DNA of 64,000 nucleotides. Source: Blautia sp. AF19-10LB (GTDB taxonomy: Bacteria; Bacillota; Clostridia; Lachnospirales; Lachnospiraceae). The notes below the pieces were generated by a model. It was not told the origin of the DNA and did not search any database. It saw only the letters and a program-made list of their open reading frames with translations. Every line of letters begins with the position of its first letter. The stretch's first letter is position 1. The DNA is taken from assembly GCF_003461245.1 (NCBI RefSeq), contig NZ_QTWS01000021.1, positions 6,671 to 70,670 on the forward strand. The letters are read 5' to 3'. The translations under genes and the position numbers were made by a program. This document shows, in pieces, positions 16,173-24,312 of this stretch.

Positions 16173-16832
16173 ATGAGCTTCGAAAATTATTTTCCACTAT
16201 GGAATGACTTAAATACAGCACAGAAAAAACTAATTTCAGACAATTTAATCACACGGGATGCAAAAAAAGGAACGATCATTCACAATGGAAACCTGGACTG
16301 TACTGGATTATTACTGGTTAAATCCGGGCAGCTTCGAACTTACATACTTTCAGATGAAGGACGAGAGATTACACTTTACCGTCTGTTCGATATGGATATG
16401 TGTCTTTTATCCGCCTCATGTATCATACGCTCCATTCAATTTGAAGTAACCATTGAAGCAGAAAAAGATACTGATCTTTGGATCATCCCTGCTGAAATCT
16501 ATAAGGACATTATGAAGGAATCTGCTCCCGTCGCAAACTATACCAATGAGTTAATGGCCACCCGTTTTTCTGATGTCATGTGGCTGATTGAACAAATCAT
16601 GTGGAAGAGTTTGGATAAGCGTGTTGCTTCATTTCTTTTAGAAGAGACCTCTATCGAAGGAACAAACGAGCTGAAAATCACTCATGAGACGATTGCTAAT
16701 CATCTTGGTTCCCACAGGGAAGTTATCACTCGAATGCTTCGATACTTTCAAGGCGAGGGTCTCGTCAAACTCTCCCGCGGCAAAATCACAATCCTTGATC
16801 CAAAAAGACTGGAAACACTCCAAAGGTCATAA
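16173..16832 (+). CDS. Crp/Fnr family transcriptional regulator
   Basis: About 219 residues. The N-terminal cyclic-nucleotide-binding-like beta-barrel (about 15-120, with GLLLVKSGQLRTYILSDEGREITLYRL) is followed by a dimer helix and a C-terminal HTH_Crp (ETIANHLGSHREVITRMLRYFQGEGLVKLSRG). Two cysteines in LLSASC and one in LDCTG could sense redox state, but there is no Fnr-type N-terminal Cys cluster. AAAGGAG lies 10 bases before the ATG. It is divergent from trxA-trxB, and three nearby promoters share a GTGAT-N3-ATCAC palindrome at -41.5, so it probably activates the thioredoxin, rhodanese/CoADR and SDR transcripts. Confidence 0.88.
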   Translation: MSFENYFPLWNDLNTAQKKLISDNLITRDAKKGTIIHNGNLDCTGLLLVKSGQLRTYILSDEGREITLYRLFDMDMCLLSASCIIRSIQFEVTIEAEKDTDLWIIPAEIYKDIMKESAPVANYTNELMATRFSDVMWLIEQIMWKSLDKRVASFLLEETSIEGTNELKITHETIANHLGSHREVITRMLRYFQGEGLVKLSRGKITILDPKRLETLQRS

Positions 16833-16859
16833 AATTGTTTTTCTGTAACATATAAAGAA

Positions 16860-16915
16860 GAATCCTCCATTTATCAGAATTATGAAAGTCATTCTAATAA
16901 ATGGGGGATCTTTTT
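16860..16915 (+). terminator. Bidirectional terminator
   Basis: A long stem is formed by GAATCCTCCATTTATCAGAAT and its near-complement ATTCTAATAAATGGGGGATC, with T5 after it on the plus strand. It lies between the convergent Crp-type regulator gene and the CoA-disulfide-reductase gene and may serve both. Confidence 0.75.
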
Positions 16916-16952
16916 ATATTACGAAAAAATTATAAAAATATTATGATTATTT

Positions 16953-18644
16953 TTAGTAATCCATACCACATGCATATGCCTTTTCAATCAGCGCACGGTC
17001 ATTGACAACTGCATCATAGAAGCGGAATCCGCCGGAGAAGTTGTATGTTTCATATCCATTTCCTTCCAGAATACGACTGGCAATATAACTTCGCAGCCCA
17101 CTCTGGCATATCAGGTAAACAGGCTTTCCCTTCTCAACTTCATTGATACGTTCCCTCAGTTCATCTACAGGAATGTTTTTAAATCCATTAATATGGCCCC
17201 TGCTAAATTCACCTACTGTTCTCACATCCAGCAACACAGCATTTTTATCTTTAGAAATCTTATCCATATCTTCCAAATGCCATTGTTTTAAGGTTCCTTT
17301 TGCTATATTGTCTATCATGAATCCGGCCATATTTACAGGATCCTTTGCAGAGGAATATGGCGGTGCATATGCGAGATCCAAATCTTTCAACTGGGTTGCC
17401 TTCAGTCCTGCATGAATTGCTGTTGCCAGCACATCAATACGTTTATCAACACCTTCATATCCAATAATCTGAGCGCCAAGCAAACGATAGGTCTCTTTTT
17501 CAAAAACCACCTTCATGGTCATCACTTTTCCACCAGGATAGTAACCGGCATGACTCATAGGAGAAAGAATTACTGTATCTACCTCTAATCCTGACTTTTT
17601 GGCATTGGTTTCATTGATACCTGTAGTGGCTGCTGTCATATCAAACACTTTTATAACGGAGCTTCCCTGACTGCCCAGGTAACGACTATCACCGCCACAA
17701 ATATTATCAGCGATGATTCTGCCCTGTTTATTGGCTGGTCCTGCCAAAGAAATCAGCGCATCATTACCCGTAACATAATGTTTTACCTGAACTGCATCAC
17801 CTGCAGCATAAATATCCGGTACAGAGGTTTCCATTCTGTCATTCACTACAATACTTTCCTTGATGCCAAGTTCCAGACCGGCTTCTTTTGCTAATACTGT
17901 GTCTGGTGTGACTCCGATTGCCAGAACTACCATATCAGCCTGAAGGGATGGATTATCTTTCAACAGGACCTCCACTCCGTTGTCTTTTTCTTTAAATCCT
18001 TCTACTGTATAGCCCAGTACCAGTTTTATCCCATGCTTTCTCATTTCATTATGGATCATGGATGCCATATCCGGGTCAAAAGGGTTCATCAGCTGCTTAG
18101 GCCGCTGGACAATCGTAACATCCATGCCAAGCTCCCTCAAATTTTCTGCCAGTTCCAGACCAATAAAACCGCCACCTGCCAATACAGCCGATTTTGGATG
18201 ATTCTTATTTATATATTCCTTTATCCGAAAAGTGTCTTCTACAGTACGAAGTGTAAAAAGTTTATCAATACCTACTCCGGGAAGTCTCGGCTGTGTTGGC
18301 TTTGCACCTGGAGAGAGGATCAGCTTATCATATTTTTCTTCAAATATCTCACCATTCTCTAAATTTTTCACTGAAACCGTTTTACGTTCCGGATGTATGG
18401 AGATAACTTCATGATGAATTTTCATGTTAATACGGAAGCGTTTAAAAAAACTCTCTGGTGTCTGTAGTGTAAGTTCTTCCGGGTCTGTGATCACGTCTCC
18501 AATATAATATGGAAGTCCACAATTTGCATAGGATATGTATCCGGATCTTTCAAACACAGTAATTTCAGCATGTTCATTCAGTCTGCGTATTCTTGCTGCA
18601 GCTGTAGCTCCTCCGGCTACACCTCCTACAATTATTACCTTCAT
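16953..18644 (-). CDS. CoA-disulfide reductase fused to rhodanese (CoADR-RHD type)
   Basis: About 563 residues. The FAD/NAD(P)-disulfide reductase part (1-450) has VIIVGGVAGGATAAARIRRL, the single redox-active C42 in SYANCGLPYYIGD, a second Rossmann motif VLAGGGFIGLELAENL, and the C-terminal dimer domain. A rhodanese domain follows (about 465-555) with LLDVRTVGEF and active-site loop CQSGLRS. Such fusions reduce CoA disulfide or CoA persulfide and polysulfides. The start at 18644 follows AAAGGTGG; the longer frame runs into the preceding gene. It is the last gene of the operon trxA2-rhodanese-CoADR, pointing to sulfane-sulfur or disulfide stress handling. Confidence 0.93.
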   Translation of the reverse strand: MKVIIVGGVAGGATAAARIRRLNEHAEITVFERSGYISYANCGLPYYIGDVITDPEELTLQTPESFFKRFRINMKIHHEVISIHPERKTVSVKNLENGEIFEEKYDKLILSPGAKPTQPRLPGVGIDKLFTLRTVEDTFRIKEYINKNHPKSAVLAGGGFIGLELAENLRELGMDVTIVQRPKQLMNPFDPDMASMIHNEMRKHGIKLVLGYTVEGFKEKDNGVEVLLKDNPSLQADMVVLAIGVTPDTVLAKEAGLELGIKESIVVNDRMETSVPDIYAAGDAVQVKHYVTGNDALISLAGPANKQGRIIADNICGGDSRYLGSQGSSVIKVFDMTAATTGINETNAKKSGLEVDTVILSPMSHAGYYPGGKVMTMKVVFEKETYRLLGAQIIGYEGVDKRIDVLATAIHAGLKATQLKDLDLAYAPPYSSAKDPVNMAGFMIDNIAKGTLKQWHLEDMDKISKDKNAVLLDVRTVGEFSRGHINGFKNIPVDELRERINEVEKGKPVYLICQSGLRSYIASRILEGNGYETYNFSGGFRFYDAVVNDRALIEKAYACGMDY

Positions 18645-18645
18645 C

Positions 18646-18966
18646 TTATTTTTCCACCTTTCCTGAGTAAGCTGCAATGCCACCGATATTATTTACTTTA
18701 GAATATCCCATTCGTTGCAGTATCCCAGTTGCCTGGCGGCTTCGTGAACCGGAATAACAGTATACAAACAGTGGGATATCCTTATTCTTCGCTACAGAAG
18801 CAATATTGTCAAGTTGCTGCAACGGCACATTTTTACTTTCTGGTATATGTCCTTCCTGATATTCCTGCGGTGTACGTACATCCAGCAGAACTGCATCATC
18901 AGTCCTTTTATATTCTTCTATGTCTTGATTAATATTTGACTGTTTAAAGAGATCAAAAAATCCCAT
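18646..18966 (-). CDS. Single-domain rhodanese
   Basis: About 106 residues, one rhodanese domain: LLDVRTPQEYQEGHIPES, NVPLQQL and active-site loop CYSGSRS with the persulfide-forming Cys. It transfers sulfane sulfur in the cytoplasm. The ATG at 18966 follows GGGAGGTG; the GTG two codons upstream overlaps that site. It sits 12 bases after trxA2 and its stop is one base from the CoADR start, so the three are translated as a unit. Confidence 0.9.
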   Translation of the reverse strand: MGFFDLFKQSNINQDIEEYKRTDDAVLLDVRTPQEYQEGHIPESKNVPLQQLDNIASVAKNKDIPLFVYCYSGSRSRQATGILQRMGYSKVNNIGGIAAYSGKVEK

Positions 18967-18978
18967 TAGCACACCTCC

Positions 18979-19284
18979 CTAAAGCATTTCTAAAATCGCA
19001 TTCTTAGGTCTCGCCCCTGAAACCTGCTGTACAATCTTCCCATTCTTCATAACCACTAAAGTTGGAATGCTCATAATACTGAACTTATTTGCCAGTTCAG
19101 GCTCTTCATCTACATTAATCTTTCCAACTTTAATATCTCTACGCTCACTTGCAATCTCCTCTACAATAGGTACTACCATGCGGCAAGGTGCACACCAAGA
19201 TGCCCAAAAATCTAAAAGAACGGGTTTATCGGAACTCAGTACTTCGTTCTGAAAATTGTTTTTATTGATATTAATAGCAGACAT
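18979..19284 (-). CDS. trxA: Thioredoxin (second copy, WCAPC)
   Basis: 101 residues, thioredoxin fold, active site W-C31-A-P-C34, cis-Pro loop MSIPTLVVM. It is about half identical to the other thioredoxin by eye but keeps the Pro. AAGGAGG lies 8 bases before the ATG. It leads the operon with rhodanese and CoADR, so it probably reduces protein or rhodanese persulfides there. The promoter at 19322-19362 carries a Crp-type operator. Confidence 0.92.
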   Translation of the reverse strand: MSAININKNNFQNEVLSSDKPVLLDFWASWCAPCRMVVPIVEEIASERRDIKVGKINVDEEPELANKFSIMSIPTLVVMKNGKIVQQVSGARPKNAILEML

Positions 19285-19321
19285 TTTACAGTCCTCCTTA
19301 TCTTTTTCTTTTTGTAGATTT

Positions 19322-19362
19322 ATTATAGTCTTAATTTCATTTATTTTCCGTGATTACATCAC
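19322..19362 (-). promoter_or_regulatory. trxA2 promoter with Crp-type operator
   Basis: GTGATGTAATCAC (19350-19362, minus strand) with -10 TATAAT at 19322-19327. The distance from operator centre to the -10 is 29 bases, identical to the trxA and SDR promoters. Confidence 0.75.
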
Positions 19363-19371
19363 CATACCTCA

Positions 19372-20118
19372 TTAACTTCTTGCCATACCATCTACACTTA
19401 ATATAACACCTGTAATGTAACTCGCCTCATCTGAAGCAAGAAACACAAACGCATTGGCAATATCTTCTGGCTGTCCAAGACGACGCAATGGAATTCTTTC
19501 AATCATAGGTTCGATAACTTCCTTTGGCACGGCCTTCATCATATCAGTTTCTGTAATCCCAGGTGCAACAGCATTAACACGAATACCTTTAGGTCCTAGT
19601 TCTCTTGCTAATGATACAGTCAATCCGTTTACTGCAAACTTCGATGCCGGATAAGCAAACCCACTTGGCTGTCCCGAAATACTCACCATGGAGGAAGTTG
19701 AGAGAATGACCCCCTTGCCTCTTGCCACCATACATTCTGCTGCTACACGAGTAGTATTAAATACTCCTTTTACATTTAGATCCATGACTTTATCAAAAGT
19801 CTCCTCTGTATAATCCATAAATGAGGTGTTTTCTGAAATACCTGCATTATTTACCAGTATGTCGACACATCCATATTTTTCAGTTGCCTCTTTAAAAGCC
19901 TTTCTGACAGACTCCATGCTTGCCAGATTTGGACTAATTCCAGCAACTATTGCATTGGGATATTTTTCTTTTAATTTATCTACAGCAACATCTGCCGATT
20001 CCTGTGAACTTGCTGCCAACACAACTGAAGCACCTTCCTTCAAGAATTTATCAGCTGTAGCAAATCCTATACCACGGCTTCCACCCGTAATGATTGCAAC
20101 TTTATCTTTTAATCTCAT
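19372..20118 (-). CDS. SDR-family oxidoreductase, FabG-like
   Basis: 248 residues, classical short-chain dehydrogenase: cofactor motif TGGSRGIG, NNAG (residues near 86), catalytic S-x(n)-Y-x-x-x-K as STSSMVS...YPASK, and the C-terminal GVILSVDGM. It resembles 3-oxoacyl-ACP reductase but lies far from any fatty-acid genes. AGGAGG precedes the ATG. It is preceded by its own Crp-type promoter and followed by the trxA2 promoter, so it belongs to the same predicted regulon. The substrate may be something other than an acyl-ACP. Confidence 0.85.
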   Translation of the reverse strand: MRLKDKVAIITGGSRGIGFATADKFLKEGASVVLAASSQESADVAVDKLKEKYPNAIVAGISPNLASMESVRKAFKEATEKYGCVDILVNNAGISENTSFMDYTEETFDKVMDLNVKGVFNTTRVAAECMVARGKGVILSTSSMVSISGQPSGFAYPASKFAVNGLTVSLARELGPKGIRVNAVAPGITETDMMKAVPKEVIEPMIERIPLRRLGQPEDIANAFVFLASDEASYITGVILSVDGMARS

Positions 20119-20150
20119 TTAGACTACCTCCTTACTTAGTTTCTAACTAC

Positions 20151-20191
20151 ATTATAAGCAAAAGGTAGATTATTTTCTGTGATATCATCAC
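20151..20191 (-). promoter_or_regulatory. SDR promoter with Crp-type operator
   Basis: GTGATGATATCAC (20179-20191, minus strand) with -10 TATAAT at 20151-20156 and a centre-to--10 distance of 29 bases. The flank TTTCTGTGATATCATCAC on the plus strand is identical to the site before trxA. Confidence 0.75.
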
Positions 20192-20206
20192 AAAATATCG
20201 CAATAA

Positions 20207-20236
20207 AAAACCCTGTTGCTCACGCACCAGGGTTTT
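20207..20236 (-). terminator. Terminator of the rubredoxin gene
   Basis: AAAACCCTG and CAGGGTTTT pair around a 12-base loop, followed on the minus strand by a T-rich run. It is 36 bases beyond the rubredoxin stop. Confidence 0.75.
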
Positions 20237-20272
20237 GGTTTATCCATCCGTATTTAACACAAGATTAGGCTT

Positions 20273-20431
20273 CTATTCAACTTCTGAAAACTGATCTTTT
20301 CCAACATTACATAATGGGCATTCAAAATCTTCCGGAACATCCTCCCACTTTGTTCCTGGTGCAATACCACCTTCAGGATAACCTTCCTCTTCATCATATT
20401 CCCATCCGCAAACGTCACATACATATTTCAT
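20273..20431 (-). CDS. Rubredoxin
   Basis: 52 residues, full-length rubredoxin: YVCDVCGWEYDEEEG with the first C-x-x-C-G and FECPLCNVGKDQF with the second C-x-x-C, binding one iron. It passes electrons to rubrerythrin or superoxide reductase type acceptors. The ATG at 20431 follows AAGGAGGA; an upstream in-frame ATG lacks a ribosome binding site. It lies next to a broken desulfoferrodoxin gene, its usual electron acceptor, so its present partner is probably the nearby rubrerythrin. Confidence 0.93.
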   Translation of the reverse strand: MKYVCDVCGWEYDEEEGYPEGGIAPGTKWEDVPEDFECPLCNVGKDQFSEVE

Positions 20432-20522
20432 TAGTTTGTTCCTCCTTATAAATATATTAATACACAGCATATATTACTGTTGTATTTGTGTTGTTCTGTA
20501 ACCTTAATATGTATAAATGCTT

Positions 20523-20713
20523 TTAGCATTTCCATAATCCATGCAGGTTACAATATGCATATACTTCTTCTACCTGTTCACCATCGCAAAGACAAAAATC
20601 TGCTACCGGCTCCTGTCCTGGATTTAACTGTTTTCTGTATATTCCCTGGTTTGTATTTAATGTAATCCACTCAATGAAATGCTCTTCTTACAAATATAAT
20701 ACCTTACTTTCAT
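20523..20713 (-). pseudogene. Desulfoferrodoxin/superoxide reductase, internally deleted
   Basis: AAGGAGA precedes an ATG at 20713 encoding MKVRYYICK, the normal start of a desulfoferrodoxin. After codon 9 the frame shifts directly into EEHFIEWITLNTNQG, and the rest runs to VYAYCNLHGLWKC and a TAA at 20523. The C-terminal part holds iron ligands (His of EHFIEW, Cys and His of CNLHG). About 50-60 central residues, including other His ligands, are missing and the frames do not match. It is therefore a deletion pseudogene lying between rubredoxin and lactate dehydrogenase. Confidence 0.8.
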
Positions 20714-20740
20714 GCCTTTTTCTCCTTCCATGTGTAAAAT

Positions 20741-21694
20741 TTATAATTCAATTGTCTCCATAATCTTTTTCAATGAATCTGCAGATTCCTTAAGCTTTAA
20801 CGCTTCCTCGCCACTTAAATTAATAGGTATATCAGACTCAATACCATCTGCACCTACAATAGCTGGCATACTTAACGATACTTCGTCAATATCATATACT
20901 CCATGAATCATGTGTGATACAGGAAGTATTGATTTTTCATCTCTCATAATCACTTCGCAGATTCTTTTTACAGACATTGCAATTCCATAATATGTAGCGT
21001 GCTTTTTGTTTATAATCTCATAAGCACTGTTCTTGACTGCTGTAGCTATTTCTGCCGTGTTTTCCTTGTACTTGTAATGTCCACGCATTTCACACATTTC
21101 ACTTAATGGAACACCAGATACATTGGCTGATGACCATGCTACAACTTCGCTGTCTCCATGCTCACCTACTATAAATGCATGAACACTCCTGCTGTCCACA
21201 GATAAATGCTCACCAAGCTTATATCTTAATCTGGCACTATCTAACACAGTACCCGATCCAATAACCCTGTTTTCTGGAAGTCCGGATAACTTTATGGCTA
21301 CCTGAGTCAGGATATCTACCGGATTCGCAACTACAAGCATGATACCTGCAAAATTTCTCTTTGCTATTTCAGGAATGATTGACTTAAATATTGCTACATT
21401 TTTATTTACGAGATCAAGCCTTGTCTCTCCCGGTTTCTGTCCAGCTCCGGCAGATATGACAACAATTGCAGCATCAGCCACATCATCATAATCTCCGGCA
21501 TATATTTTCATCGGACTTGCAAATGGAATACCATGACTGATATCCATTGCTTCTCCTTCTGCCTTGTTCTTATCTGCATCGATAAGGACAATCTCTGTAA
21601 ACAAGCCACTCTGCATCAGAGCAAATACCGATGCAGAACCAACAAAGCCACAGCCTATCATTACTGCTTTTTTTGAATTAATCACTTTCTTCAT
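20741..21694 (-). CDS. ldh: L-lactate dehydrogenase
   Basis: 317 residues, the normal length. NAD motif MIGCGFVGSASVFALM, the substrate-specificity loop GQKPGETRLDLVNKN with Gln (lactate rather than malate type), catalytic VIGSGTVLDSARLR and GEHGDSEV with the active His. It reduces pyruvate to L-lactate with NADH. AAGGAGA stands before the ATG, 15 bases after the rubrerythrin stop, so it is probably co-transcribed with rubrerythrin. That is a useful link in an anaerobe that lowers NADH and oxygen stress together. Confidence 0.93.
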   Translation of the reverse strand: MKKVINSKKAVMIGCGFVGSASVFALMQSGLFTEIVLIDADKNKAEGEAMDISHGIPFASPMKIYAGDYDDVADAAIVVISAGAGQKPGETRLDLVNKNVAIFKSIIPEIAKRNFAGIMLVVANPVDILTQVAIKLSGLPENRVIGSGTVLDSARLRYKLGEHLSVDSRSVHAFIVGEHGDSEVVAWSSANVSGVPLSEMCEMRGHYKYKENTAEIATAVKNSAYEIINKKHATYYGIAMSVKRICEVIMRDEKSILPVSHMIHGVYDIDEVSLSMPAIVGADGIESDIPINLSGEEALKLKESADSLKKIMETIEL

Positions 21695-21709
21695 AATAAT
21701 CTTATCTCC

Positions 21710-22252
21710 TTAATAATTCTCTTCATGTACTTCAAAATAGCTCTGTGGATGATTACATACCGGACATACTTCAGGCGCCTTAGTTCCTACCACAATATGT
21801 CCGCAGTTACGGCATTCCCATACCTTAACTTCGCTCTTTTCAAATACCTGTGCAGTTTCAATATTCTTAAGAAGTGCACGATATCTTTCCTCATGGTGCT
21901 TCTCAATCTCACCTACTGCCCTGAATTTTGCTGCAAGCTCAGGGAATCCTTCTTCCTCAGCTGTTTTAGCAAAGCCATCATACATATCTGTCCACTCATA
22001 ATTTTCGCCTTCTGCCGCTGCTGCCAGGTTTTCCTTTGTATCACCAATTCCTGCTAATTCCTTGAACCACATCTTTGCATGTTCTTTCTCATTATCTGCA
22101 GTCTTTAAAAACAATGCTGACATCTGCTCGTAACCTTCCTTTTTTGCTACAGAAGCAAAAAAGGTATACTTATTTCTTGCCTGTGATTCCCCTGCAAATG
22201 CCTCCTGTAAATTCTTCTCTGTCTGTGTTCCTGCATATTTGTTTGCTTCCAT
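21710..22252 (-). CDS. rbr: Rubrerythrin
   Basis: About 180 residues. An N-terminal diiron ferritin-like four-helix bundle with E-x-x-H type ligands ([35 protein letters not shown]) is joined to a C-terminal rubredoxin-like domain ([12 protein letters not shown]...[11 protein letters not shown]). It reduces hydrogen peroxide. The ATG at 22252 follows GGAGGT; the open frame extends further upstream only because a rubredoxin remnant lies in the same frame. It follows the Fur/PerR gene and precedes ldh. Confidence 0.93.
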   Translation of the reverse strand: MEANKYAGTQTEKNLQEAFAGESQARNKYTFFASVAKKEGYEQMSALFLKTADNEKEHAKMWFKELAGIGDTKENLAAAAEGENYEWTDMYDGFAKTAEEEGFPELAAKFRAVGEIEKHHEERYRALLKNIETAQVFEKSEVKVWECRNCGHIVVGTKAPEVCPVCNHPQSYFEVHEENY

Positions 22253-22338
22253 CTCTTTTACCTCCGTTTTCTTTACTACTTTTTCAAAATCTGATGTCGG
22301 GTGCTTGCACAAAGGACATATAAAGTCATCTGGTAATT
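22253..22338 (-). pseudogene. 3' remnant of a rubredoxin gene fused in frame to rbr
   Basis: Between the Fur stop and the rubrerythrin ATG the same reading frame encodes [22 protein letters not shown], the C-terminal half of a rubredoxin with one C-x-x-C. No start or N-terminal C-x-x-C-G half exists; the upstream neighbour is the Fur stop codon TAG. This is a deletion scar. Only a TAG separates Fur, the remnant and rubrerythrin in one frame. Confidence 0.65.
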
Positions 22339-22339
22339 C

Positions 22340-22732
22340 CTACTTTACCTTCTCCCTGCATTTCGGGCAAATGCCTTTAAATGAAATATCATAATCCACA
22401 AATTCAATTCCATGAGTGTTATGAATTCTTTCCAGCAAATCCGGTATTTGATCCATATCCACATCAAAAATTTCACCGCACTTTATACATCTTACATGGT
22501 AATGATTTTTCAATGTAAAATCAAATCGGTTCGGTCCATTCGGAACTTCAACCTTTCTTAATGCACCTTCCTCTACCAATATATCAAGATTTCTATATAC
22601 AGTTCCTTTTCCAATTGCTGGGTATGCTTCTTTTATAAATTCATACACTTCATTTGCCGTAACGTGTCTTTTCATTTCGTATACGGTATTTCTTACAAGA
22701 TCTTTTTGAATGGTATTTCTCCTACTTGTCAT
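22340..22732 (-). CDS. Fur family regulator, PerR-like
   Basis: 130 residues. The winged helix (VTANEVYEFIKEAYPAIGKGTVYRNLDILVEEGALRKV) is followed by a metal-binding dimer domain with HYHVRCIKCGEIFDVD and a final CPKC; the two C-x-x-C pairs form the structural zinc site. The genomic partners (rubrerythrin, peroxiredoxin, YaaA, rubredoxin) favour a peroxide-sensing PerR role over iron uptake. AAGGAGG lies 8 bases before the ATG. It has a consensus promoter flanked by inverted repeats and probably regulates itself together with rbr and ldh. Confidence 0.88.
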   Translation of the reverse strand: MTSRRNTIQKDLVRNTVYEMKRHVTANEVYEFIKEAYPAIGKGTVYRNLDILVEEGALRKVEVPNGPNRFDFTLKNHYHVRCIKCGEIFDVDMDQIPDLLERIHNTHGIEFVDYDISFKGICPKCREKVK

Positions 22733-22739
22733 TCGTCCT

Positions 22740-22824
22740 CCTTATTAGGATTAGTTCTTAATAAGGATTATATACCACTATTATCCTGTTGTCAACAAAT
22801 AGTAATAGTTCTTATTATTAAGAA
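22740..22824 (-). promoter_or_regulatory. fur/perR-rbr promoter with two inverted repeats
   Basis: On the minus strand TTGACA (22790-22795) and TATAAT (22767-22772) are 17 bases apart. Palindrome TTCTTATTATTAAGAA (22809-22824) lies just upstream and CCTTATTA...TAATAAGG (22740-22766) covers the start and ribosome binding site. The sequence ATTACTATT next to the -35 recurs before the rubredoxin gene at 25551. These fit autoregulation by the Fur/PerR protein. Confidence 0.65.
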
Positions 22825-22856
22825 GTCGCCAAACTGAGCATCTTTCACATGAATAA

Positions 22857-23606
22857 CTATTTTATTTTGCGTTCAAATACATATTCTGAATCTGAAGATA
22901 AATCAGACCTAAACGAATATCCGAGTCTGTCAAATTTCTGAATCTCCACCGGATTTTCAATATTATTTTCCGCTATGAATCTGACCATTTCACCACGAGC
23001 CATCTTGGCATAGGTACCTTTTGTTACCAATTTATCTCCGGATAACTCACAAAATACAATCGTAATATATCTGTCCTGTGGTGTCAGATACTTTTCTATA
23101 CATTTTGAGTATTCTTTTGATGCAAGATTAATGATAATCCTACTGTCATCGATTACTGAGCGGTATAACAATTCTCCCCAGTACTCATACAGATTTTTTG
23201 CATCTCCAATTCCAACCTTTGCCTGCATTTCAAGACGATAAGGGGTCACACCATCCATTGGTTTTAAAATGCCATAAAACGCAGACAAGATTCTTAAATG
23301 ATTTTGCAAATACTCAAACTGCTGGATTTCAAACACAGATGGTGCCATATATTGAAATGCAATCCCTTCATATGCTAAAACAGCCGGAGTAAGACTGTTA
23401 TAAAGATCCATATTTTCCAATCTGTTAAAGTTCTGCTCTGCAATCTTGTCATTACATTTCCAGATAGCTTTCAGTTCTTCTTTTGATTTGCTTTTCATCC
23501 AGTTTAATACTTCTGCTGTCTTATCAATATAGACAGGCAGTTCAACCGGTGCTAAGTTATCGGTATCTACAATCATCTTTTTTGCAGGTGATAAAATAAT
23601 CTTCAT
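22857..23606 (-). CDS. yaaA: YaaA family peroxide-stress protein
   Basis: 249 residues, the full length for DUF328/YaaA: it starts MKIILSPAKKM, and has the central LSAFYGILKPMDGVTPYRLEMQ and late INLASKEYSKCI. E. coli YaaA limits free iron and DNA damage during hydrogen peroxide stress and binds DNA. The start overlaps the stop of the peroxiredoxin gene (TAATG), so both enter the same pathway and transcript. Confidence 0.9.
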   Translation of the reverse strand: MKIILSPAKKMIVDTDNLAPVELPVYIDKTAEVLNWMKSKSKEELKAIWKCNDKIAEQNFNRLENMDLYNSLTPAVLAYEGIAFQYMAPSVFEIQQFEYLQNHLRILSAFYGILKPMDGVTPYRLEMQAKVGIGDAKNLYEYWGELLYRSVIDDSRIIINLASKEYSKCIEKYLTPQDRYITIVFCELSGDKLVTKGTYAKMARGEMVRFIAENNIENPVEIQKFDRLGYSFRSDLSSDSEYVFERKIK

Positions 23607-24061
23607 TATGCCAATTCCTTAAGCATATTTTCAGGATCATCTGCAGCCTTGACTTTATCATTTGCCTTTATAATAATCCCCTGTTCATCAATAAGATATG
23701 TGGTTCTTACTACTCCCATAGAGACTTTGCCATAATTTTTCTTTTCTTTCCATACATCATATGCTTCAATAACTTTCCGCTCTGGATCTGCTAAAAGTGT
23801 AAATGTCAATCCATATTTTTCCTCAAATCTCTTATGAGAGGATACAGAATCCTTACTGACTCCAAGAATAACTGCTCCTTTTTCGGTAAACTGAGGGTAT
23901 CGCTCAGAAAACCCACATGCCTGTTTCGTGCATCCCGCTGTATTATCCTTGGGATAGAAATATAAGATCACTTTTTTTCCTGTATAATCCGATAATCTAT
24001 GTATTTTCCCATTTTGATCTGGCAACTCAAAATCCGGTGCCTTAACCCCTACTTCCAACAT
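23606..24061 (-). CDS. bcp: Bcp/PrxQ-type peroxiredoxin
   Basis: 151 residues. Peroxidatic Cys in PKDNTAGCTKQACGF with a second Cys five residues on, the typical alpha-2 resolving position of PrxQ enzymes, plus the thioredoxin-fold core and a conserved Arg in VVRTTYLID. It reduces hydroperoxides with thioredoxin as electron donor. It stands between a small membrane protein gene (3-base gap) and yaaA (1-base overlap). Confidence 0.92.
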   Translation of the reverse strand: MLEVGVKAPDFELPDQNGKIHRLSDYTGKKVILYFYPKDNTAGCTKQACGFSERYPQFTEKGAVILGVSKDSVSSHKRFEEKYGLTFTLLADPERKVIEAYDVWKEKKNYGKVSMGVVRTTYLIDEQGIIIKANDKVKAADDPENMLKELA

Positions 24062-24064
24062 TAT

Positions 24065-24277
24065 TTATCCCTCCCTTTCTGTATCTTTCTCTTTATTCGC
24101 CTTTTTTTTCCTATTCCTGGTAATCATTTTATGACCTGTATATATCGCCATTACCATACATAACATAGAACTTAAAGCAAAGTATTTGTGACTTGATTTT
24201 TGCTTTTTATATCCAGTGTAAAAAGTCCCAAGCATTGTGATCAATGCTCCTACTGACCAATATTTATGTGCTTTCAT
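24065..24277 (-). CDS. Small membrane protein of the bcp-yaaA operon
   Basis: About 70 residues with two membrane segments (WSVGALITMLGTFYTGY and YFALSSMLCMVMAIYTGHKMI) and a very basic C-terminal tail. Each segment ends in (Y/H)-T-G-(Y/H)-K, an internal symmetry. It resembles small uncharacterised proteins called DUF6219, from memory only. GGAGG precedes the ATG at 24277. Placement at the head of the peroxiredoxin-yaaA operon suggests a role at the membrane in oxygen stress. Confidence 0.65.
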   Translation of the reverse strand: MKAHKYWSVGALITMLGTFYTGYKKQKSSHKYFALSSMLCMVMAIYTGHKMITRNRKKKANKEKDTEREG

Positions 24278-24312
24278 GTAATTCCTCCATTTTTTCAGTG
24301 TATTCAATTCTA

